64,000 bases of DNA from Posidonia oceanica (Eukaryota; Streptophyta; Magnoliopsida; Alismatales; Posidoniaceae): contig JAZBRS010000020.1 in NCBI GenBank assembly GCA_037176725.1, positions 83,646,001 through 83,710,000 on the forward strand, written 5' to 3'. Position numbers and translations under genes: made by a program. The notes under the pieces were generated by a model. That model had not been told where the DNA came from. It did no database searches and saw only the letters and a program-made list of their open reading frames with translations. Shown here one piece after another: positions 56,331 through 64,000 of the stretch. The first letter of the stretch is position 1. Each line of letters begins with the position of its first letter.

Positions 56331-59300
56331 ATGGTGATGGGTTCGATGTTCGCGAGCAGAAATCTCAAGGGGGGAGGGAGTGGGGGGGTTAACAGTAGGT
56401 GGGTCTGTTTTCTCTGCGTCGCCTCCTTCTTTCTTGGCGTCTTCGTCGTTGACAGGTGGGCTCTTCTTCTTCTTAGTATGTTTTTGCTTTTTTCTGTTGT
56501 GGGTTTTTTTTTTCTTTTTTTGCCCGGGTTTTGAATCTTGGGATTTTGGACAAAATAAAAAAAGGCACTTTTTTGGTGGGTTTGCTATTTATTGATGGAA
56601 CGCTTGTATGGTTTTTTTTTTTAGAATTAAGTTTGACCAAATCCATGTGCATGTTATATTACTAATAATTTCTTCTATCTGATTAGAACATTAGAGTTTC
56701 TGAATTAGCTATTCCTGCTCATGGATGTTCTGCATCTTTTTTTTGGTACGTACGTTCTTGAGGTTTTTTTTCTGTGCTTGGACAATGTAAGAACGGTTGT
56801 TTATAATGCTACAAGGCAAATTTTGAGAAGAAGAGGATCAGACGCTAAAAAAGCTGTCAGGTGAGCATCAAAGTTGATGCAGGGGGTTCGTTTCTTGCAG
56901 CTGAAGTGGTTCACTGTGAATGATTTGAGCATCGATGTCTTGTACGGGACAGGATACATTAGCTTTCCGAGATTTCTTATATCTAGCTGGGTGAAAAGTC
57001 ATAGGCAAACAGACTACCGTCCAAAGGCATGCAATTGAAAAATCCTTAATTATATAATGACTCTAGGACTCTAGTGAAAGACCAATCAATCGGACATTTA
57101 AGATAGTTAAGTGTTTCTGAGCCTTGCATTGGCCAGGGCAGGTTTGCCACCTTTGTATGTACCACCACTGGAGCTACTTCAATGAAAACAAGCATGAAAT
57201 TGAATGCCAACAAGTGTTTGCGAAATTCCATTGTAGTTAACAGACATTTGTTTTTTATAAAAGAAAAAAAAATGGACGTCCAGTATGTGGATCGGATGTT
57301 CATTTACAAAATAAGAGATTTTGTTCAAGATTAGGACGTCCAGTTTGTAAAATGGACATCCGTTTTTTGAACAGAATCTCTTGTTCTGCAAAATGAATGT
57401 CTATTTTGTTTCTGAAACGGATATCCATTTCCTCCAAGGACTATAATTTCTAGCCAGTGAAATTATTTAAAATGGTTAGAAATATAAAAGTTGCAAGCCT
57501 GATTGGGCCATTTTCTAAAATGGACATCCAATTCCTCCAATGAGTACAAATACTAGCCATTGCCTAGTTTAGGTCCTAAACTGTGCCAAGCCTGATTGGG
57601 CCATGAAATCGAGTTCAAATTGAGCCAGTTCTGTGTTGGGCTTGGGCCCGTGTATGGTTCGGGTCCATAATGGGTCGTGGGTGGAAAACTCTGACTCAAG
57701 CATTGGCCCTAGTCTTGGCCCTTTATGGTTCAGGCTGGGTTGGCATGATTACAATTATGGGTCGGGTTGGCCCAGTTCAATTTAGCATCAAACAGTCCAA
57801 CTGTCATACACCATTATTTGATAAGAAAATTTACTAGAAATCATTACATATTTTTTAAATAAATAAAAATAAAATATTATTTTACACAATTATTTGGTAA
57901 TAAATCTACTAAAATAATTATGTACCAAGCAAATATCAATTATTAGTAAATCACTAATTATTAGAAAGAACTCAATGAAAGTGATAATATCAATACCTTG
58001 ATTAGAGGAGGAGATGAATTTTCATTAAAATTACAAACGGTGATTAGGGAAATGAATTCCATGAGGTTTACACATACTTGGAAAAGCAATGAAACTGAGT
58101 TTCCTATCAAATCATTTCCTTTTCCTCTGGTGTGCGTAAGCACCATGATTTGGATGGTTAACACCATATCTAATGTTTTATATAGGTTCCTCATTTACCA
58201 TGTTCATAATGTTAAAGTTAATAGCATAGTTTTCGTGTAAGACAGGTACTTGAACTTTGAGAGCTGGTCACCCTATTTTGATTGAGGATAAATTCTTATA
58301 ATAACACTTCTTAATCCTATTCCTTGTTAGGCCAAGGAAGTGGGTAGTCAAGCAAAAGAGTGGGTAGTTGGTTTGAACATGATGATGATTTAGGAAATAC
58401 ATTATGAGGTAGTCACTAAACTATGCTCTTGTCGGGGATAAGGTGGGGTTAAAATGAGATTTCTTATGTCAACCTCCACTCGTGGAATAATCTTTATGGA
58501 ATTAGCCTTCTCATTCTAGGAATAACTAACTCGATCTATCCTCAAAATAGACTGCTTTTACACTTCTTAATCTCAATCTTACCCCAATCCAAATGAGTAG
58601 GATTCTGCACTTGCACTCTACCATAGTTATTAAGGAAAGTGCCTTCTTAGGTTAAGGAGTCTTGGCACCAATCCATTTTTGAATTGAGTGCTCTCTTTGG
58701 GCGACTTGGCACACCTAATCGCTTTGTTTGATGTTTGTTTTTGTGTCTGTGGTTAATCTCATGATATTTATTTAAATCTCCCTTTTTTTTTGTATATTTT
58801 AATATTTTAGTGTTTAACAAAGTTTAAATTGCATAACTTTATATATAATAGGGAAAGTTTCCCATCTATTGGGTCACCTAAGGTGCCTAAGCGCCTCAAC
58901 TTGTCATTGTGGTGCTTTGGCGCGATGATAACCTTGCAATCAATCTTTCTTGTCATGAGAGTATACCTCTGCTCAAGTGCTGAGTAGCTGTCCCTGCAAT
59001 TTTTTTTTACTATCAATAAGTTATTAACTTTGGATGAGTCTCTTACAAGTGTAACAGCAAACTGACCATAGGTTACTGTCATAGTTTTCCTCTGGTTGTT
59101 CTTATAATACGACAATAACAAATGATACAAGACATTGGATCTTTCTCTGTCTGCCTTTTCAGGTAACTTATGTTTGAGTAGCCAAAATAATAACTTCGTG
59201 AATCATTTGCTTGGACATATACTAACATTGGTATCTGAATAACATCTTTTTCTCATGTTCTTTTACTCCATTTCTTTTGTCCTTGTTAGAAGAATTATTC

Positions 59301-61282
59301 TTGTTCATATGGCTCTTTATGTGTATTGCATCATAGAATATGGAGCATTCCTGAGCATATCAAAGTAAATGAAGATGTTTCATCTGCAGAGAAAAGTAGA
59401 GAACATGAGCCAAAAATTAATTGCGTGAAGAAGGTAAACAAGGTTTGCAAGATTGTCTCTTTTTACATGGCTATGTTTATGTTACATGTGAGCTCAAAAG
59501 CTAGGAAGAGCCTAAATGCCTTTTTTCTTAAGTTAGGTTATGTGTTGCTTGTGGCATATACATATGGCTCATGGACAAAACGGGATTCATGTTGCTAATC
59601 CATATAGTGAGATAAGGGAATTTTTCTGTAACTTCTATAGCTCATGTTGATTTATTTGTATTTTGTTTGTTCAGGATACTGGTCATATACTTACTAAAGT
59701 TTCACAGACACATGAAGTAATCATGTAAGATTCCAAATTTTCTGAAAATCATATTGGTAGATGTTAGAGATATAAGACTTCTCTATCTTCTACAGTAGAC
59801 TGCATATGTATCTGTCTTAATATTCATGTGCTTTTTTCCAATTCAGTAAAATCAGATACCCTGCAAGGCTTTGAAATCGTCTAATTTTCTGGAAGTACAT
59901 GTATGATGTTCCTGATTTCTTGCTTTCAGGGCTTTAGATAAAACGATTTCTACTTTAGAGCTGCAACTGGCAGCAGCCAGAGCCGCACAGGCAAGTAATC
60001 ATGATAGACCTCTAGCAGTTGTCAGACCAGGAACTGATCAAGTAAAGGAACAACAGAAAGTGCACTTTGTCATGGGAATTATTACTGCATTCAGCAGCAG
60101 GAAGCGTAGGGATTCAATCAGAGGGACATGGATGCCTCAAGGTGTAGACCTAACTATAGATCTTTTTCAACTTGTGGCACTCCAGATATTAGGTCTGGGA
60201 TTATGTTTCTCTGAATTGGATGATTACTAATTTACAGGAGATAAACTACAAAAATTAGAAAAGGAGAAGGGAATTGTCATGCGCTTTGTTATTGGCCACA
60301 GGTATATTTTACAATCATCATAGGTTGTATTCAGGTTTTCACTTCATGTAAGTAAAAACCTTCTCTGGCTTCTCACCTGGCTGGTCACTCTGTAGTGAAA
60401 CTCCAGGTAGCATGCTGGATCGTACGATTGACACAGAAGAGGAACAATATCATGATTTCTTGAGATTGGTATTTCTAGTGTTTCATGGGTTCCTTTTATA
60501 AGATAATATCCTTAGCCATACACTAATTTAATCTTATGAATCTTACTCTTGAGGGTTTTCACATGGAAGTGGTACCTTTTTTTTTGTTGCAGAAGCATGT
60601 AGAAGGTTACCATGAGTTGTCATCAAAGACACAGATATACTTTTCAACAGCAGTAGCAAAATGGGATGCTGATTTTTACATAAAAGTTGATGATGATATT
60701 CATGTGAATCCAGGTTAAGTCGTCCCAAACCTCCTAGTCTACTTTTGTACTGATCTCCAAATATGCTAAGACACTGAAAAAAGTCAACTGTGATTACTAT
60801 TTGTAGGTATGATAGCTTCTACCCTGGCACGTCATCGGTCGAAACCACGTGTATATGTAGGCTGTATGAAATCGGGACCTGTTCTGTTGCAGCAGTAAGA
60901 ATAGCTCATAAAGTTCTGAACTCAAAGATTTTCATTTAGTGGATTCTAAAGAGCTTTCAATCAATCATACAGAGGAGTCAAGTACCATGAACCCGAACAC
61001 TGGAAATTTGGTGAGGCAGGAAATAAATACTTCAGACATGCAACGGGACAGATATATGTGATCTCCAAAGATTTGGCTACATATGTATCTGCCAATCGGT
61101 AAGTTCCTACATGAACTGCATTATTTCTTTGTTGCAAATCCCTTATCATTTCCTCATTTCTTTTGGATGCAGACATATACTACACAAGTATGCAAATGAA
61201 GATGTTTCTTTGGGTTCTTGGTTCATAGGTCTGGATGTTGAGTACATAGATGATAGGAGCCTTTGTTGTGGTAGCCCACCTG
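56331..61282 (+). CDS. Beta-1,3-galactosyltransferase (DUF4094 + Galactosyl_T), 3' end outside window
   Basis: This is a Golgi type II membrane glycosyltransferase of family GT31, which transfers galactose in beta-1,3 linkage, probably onto glycoprotein or arabinogalactan acceptors. Ten exons join in frame without stops: 56331-56455, 59337-59433, 59675-59724, 59930-60141, 60238-60301, 60396-60468, 60593-60713, 60807-60894, 60973-61098 and 61173-61282, all with GT/AG ends. Exon 1 encodes a short basic tail and a membrane anchor ([17 protein letters not shown]). DUF4094 covers exons 2 to 4 ([20 protein letters not shown]). The catalytic domain shows [44 protein letters not shown] (DDD metal site), [45 protein letters not shown] and DDRSLCCG. 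About 355 residues are visible; the family usually has about 390-410, and the expected CEWKA...SGIC exon is not in the window. A start at 56337 is also possible. Exon 2 could end at 59442 instead. Confidence 0.92.
56456..59336 (+). other. Long first intron of the galactosyltransferase gene
   Basis: 2.9 kb without coding signal. It holds a cluster of inexact repeats of AAATGGACATCC(A/G) at 57280-57530, two copies of AAGCCTGATTGGGCCAT (57496 and 57588) and a degraded GGGTCGGGTTGG-type repeat near 57600-57790. The donor is AG|GTGGGC and the acceptor is CATAG|AATATGG. Confidence 0.6.
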
Positions 61283-62220
61283 GTGAGTCGTTTTTATTCT
61301 ACTTTGAGTCTTGCAAATCTTGTTTTTTTATTCACATGGTAATCTTCAACTTTTTATGGTCTATAAGATATTCAATGGACAAGTTCAGTATTTAATTTGA
61401 AGCTATATTTGATATACTCATAAAATATAAAGGCATATTACACAATGCTGCACATTAACAAGTCATGTATACTGAATTATTTCTAGTCAAACATAGTTAT
61501 TGAAATAACCTAGTTGTAAGTTGTAAACTATGAAGCAAGTAAACAGACAGGAGACACAATACACAGACACCCCTGAAACGATGAATCCTAAAAAAAGGAC
61601 ACAGACACACCAAGGGAAGCGTTAATATATTTTTAAATTGATATTAATTAATTATATTAGTTGCATCATAAATTTATATTTTAAAGAAAAAACCAAGAAA
61701 TATCAACTGATCAGGCCATTATACTCATTTAACTTTCTAAGCAATTATATTTTCATTTAACCTCCTGCTCTCTATAATAATTCAAAAAATTCACCAAACT
61801 ATCACTTGAAGGCCCAAAAAACAAAAAAAAAATCTAGAAAGTGCCCTAGACTGCTGGTTATGTCTGGAAGTGTCCTCATTGTGTCCAGGAAGTGTTTTGG
61901 TCATGTCCTGCAATTTAAAAAAAAAAAAAAAGATTTGTCAGCAGCCATGTTGGGCCCGTGTGTGCTTCATAGGTTGTAACTGATAAGCATAGTTCCAAAC
62001 ATGGATGGACATCGGGGTTTGGAATTTCGACACAACATTAGGTCGAACATCAGGAATTACCAAATATCGATCACATAATAGTTCACGATGACTCACATCC
62101 ATCAATTTTCAAGGAATTTCTTCCTTGCCTCTTTTTGTTGTTTTCAGTCCAAAAATTGGGTTGCTTAATTATTCTTGTTCTTTCAAGTTTTTAAGCTATA
62201 TGTATCAATCTATGGACTAA
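61283..62220 (+). other. Last visible intron of the galactosyltransferase gene, left part
   Basis: No exon or gene is seen. The part around 61550-61990 has GACACAGACACACC and GTGTCCAGGAAGTGTTTTGG phrases with poly(A)-like runs and looks like an old retroelement remnant. Confidence 0.45.
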
Positions 62221-63237
62221 GGTTGCGTTTGGTAGGAATTCCTGATCATAGCTTTTAGTAAGAATCGTTTTTTCCCCAAAAAACTAAAACAAACGTAAAT
62301 TTTTGGAGAGCTTCCGGCAGAAATTATTTTTGACTTCTATGTACAAATCTCCAGTCAGAATCCTAGAAGCTTACTTGAGTGAGCTTTGACCAAAAAGCTC
62401 AAACCACATTTTCTTTATAGACCATATTGTCCTTATAATATCAAAGATATCACCTCTCTCGCTCGATCTTCTCTCAACTCTCGACGACGGTGGCTATCCT
62501 CTCTCTCGATCTTCTCTTGACTGGTAGAGTCGGCGACGGTGGCTCTCCTCTCAGTCGGCGACAGTAGCTCTCCTCTCAATCGGCGATAGGGGCGAGGGGT
62601 GAGGTGGCTTCTCTCGATCTCTCATCTCTTTGGTTCTCTTCTGGGTGACGACGGTGGGTTCTCTCATCTCTCTGGTTCTATCAGCCTCTTAACGGCAGAG
62701 ATAAGGGGAGGGTGCTGGAAGACGACGCTGGCAGCATCTCGAGTGCCCACCCGACCTTGGCCATGTCGGGCACATCGGCATGGAGGCGGGCGATGTAGAC
62801 GTATTCCTTCCCAGTGCCCTGTTGGACTTCACGAGATGGGTGGCACGGTCGAAGCAAACAATGAGGTTCCCAGTGACCTTGGGGTCAAGGGTGCCGGAGT
62901 GGTGAAGGACTTGGGTTGGATCCGGTAATCCTTGTCCTTAGTGGCACCGCCACTGTTGGAGGTTTCTTGGTCGTTGGGTTGGGGTTTGGTCTTCTTCTTC
63001 GACTTCTTGTCGGAGGCCGGGAGGAGGGTGGTGGAAGACGTGGTGAAAGGATTGTGGGTTTTGACGGTGGTGAGTGTTAAGGGCATTTCTATCTTTTCAA
63101 CGTGAAAATCATCTAAAAGCTAGTATCATCGTATTAGTTATCAAACATGATTCTATTATCATAAAATCTCACATTCTATAGTTCAGAAGTTGATTCCTAC
63201 AGGAAGCTCTAGGTAGGAATCCCTACCAAGCGCTACC
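62221..63237. mobile_element. PIF/Harbinger-type element carrying gene fragments (Pack type)
   Basis: The ends GGTTGCGTTTGGTAGGAATT and, in reverse, GGTAGCGCTTGGTAGGGATT are inverted repeats of about 25 bp with few mismatches. Both are flanked by TAA (62218-62220 and 63238-63240), the usual three-base target of PIF/Harbinger elements, and the GTTTGG core fits this superfamily. The element is 1017 bp and encodes no transposase. Its interior holds antisense CBF5-like coding pieces. It lies in the intron after exon 10 of the galactosyltransferase gene. Confidence 0.8.
62682..63086 (-). pseudogene. CBF5: Captured CBF5/dyskerin (pseudouridine synthase) fragments
   Basis: Minus-strand translations match plant CBF5/NAP57, the catalytic subunit of box H/ACA ribonucleoproteins, in the right order but in several frames: a Lys-rich start [21 protein letters not shown], then [16 protein letters not shown] with [10 protein letters not shown] (the TruB catalytic motif GTLDP), [20 protein letters not shown], and [13 protein letters not shown]. 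Between DYRIQPKSF and HSGTLDP about 70 residues of the family are missing, and frame changes follow. The fragment is not a working gene. Its confinement between the transposon ends indicates capture. Confidence 0.85.
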
Positions 63238-64000
63238 TAAATATCTAGTTCATAATATGTCCCTTCATTTCATTTAATTTGGCCTAGTATCTCAACTTTC
63301 AGCCTTTTGAATGTATTAGAACATGTTATAGTGAGAGTCTGTGTTTAATTACAAATACAACTTTGGTAACACTAGTGATGAGGAGATGTTTTCAAAGTAA
63401 CACTTGACAACCTTTTCTTCACCTATTTATCTTGTTGTTAGCTTGCACAGCTTATTGTAGACTTTGAATTCAAAATACAAAGCTTTTAGTGGATTTTCGT
63501 GTTTTTACCATAGTTCCACTCATATTAGCACTTACTTCCAAAACACTTTCATTTTGGAAGGACTGATGTCAAACAGGGAAATGAGTCCTGACGTTTGGAA
63601 CATTGATTATAATAAACTAATAAAATTTGAATTTAGAGTAAATTTTCTATAAACCCCTAACTTTTCAGCTTATTACAAATCGATCCCTCACTTTTAAAAA
63701 ATCAATACCAACCCTTCTATTTTCAGTTTATTATAAAAACACCCTTTGAGTTAGATTCCGTCAGTTTTCCTCTAACGGCGTTAGTTATTGACATAAATAC
63801 CCGTAAGTTAAAATTTTGAATAACCCCTTGTATTTTTAAATAACCCATTCTAATCATTTAAACTAGTAACTATATAGAATCTTTTTAAATCGCCCCCAAC
63901 ATTTTGTAATAATCCATCCACCGCCGTCGCCTCCTCCACTACTGCCACCGCCTCTGCCACCGCCACAGCTACTGCTACCTCCTTCACCACCTTCTCCGCC
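63238..64000. other. Intergenic or intron sequence to the window end
   Basis: No exon was found. The part from about 63645 (AACTTTTCAGCTTATTACAA, then TTTCCTCTAACGGCGTTAG near 63770) looks like a dispersed repeat; the last 90 bp are a CCACCGCC/GCCTCCTCC-type low-complexity run. Confidence 0.4.

Noticed and set aside
62599..62928. 109-residue plus-strand frame in the Pack element
   Set aside because: The minus strand explains the sequence through CBF5 similarity.

Overview
The window is nuclear DNA of a flowering plant. The evidence is one intact intron-rich gene of a plant-specific family (a DUF4094-type beta-1,3-galactosyltransferase), a decayed plant-type kinesin gene, and Ty3/gypsy, LINE and MITE families of plant type. 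The species cannot be named from the sequence. All gene calls come from reading translations and comparing them with remembered family motifs; no search was run.

Layout. 1-2270: end of a very long Tat-lineage-like LTR inside a fragment of a second LTR family (called LTR-B here). 2271-4628: intergenic DNA with a foldback MITE (3529-4257). 4629-23323: one L1-type LINE split by two nested insertions, an antisense 4.0 kb Tat-like solo LTR (6295-10326) and a full-length Tekay/Del-type chromovirus (11489-22127). Both insertions show target-site duplications and the LINE reading frame resumes across each. 23890-27764 (minus): a KIN-1-type kinesin gene that keeps most of its exons but carries stops, frameshifts and an inverted duplication in its first exons. 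29190-39890: nested repeats, in which an LTR-C fragment holds a MITE, the MITE holds an LTR-B solo LTR, and that holds a 5.8 kb Tat-like solo LTR with a perfect CCTAG duplication. 39930-44627: a LINE tail, local tandem duplications and MITEs. 44628-52790: a broken second chromovirus with a 3 kb insertion, a further solo LTR and an antisense LTR fragment. 53137-55260: duplications, a second LTR-C copy and a microsatellite holding a MITE. 55886-61282: the galactosyltransferase gene, ten exons visible, last exon not in the window. 62221-63237, inside its last visible intron: a PIF/Harbinger-type element carrying rearranged antisense pieces of a CBF5/dyskerin gene.

The least expected items are the Pack-type transposon with captured CBF5 sequence; a pair of nested hairpins at the 5' end of several LTRs whose arms change together between families; arrays of short palindromes inside a putative LTR leader intron; and the 44-bp inverted repeat that flips a kinesin exon segment. 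Only the galactosyltransferase looks like a working host gene; everything else is repeat-derived or decayed.
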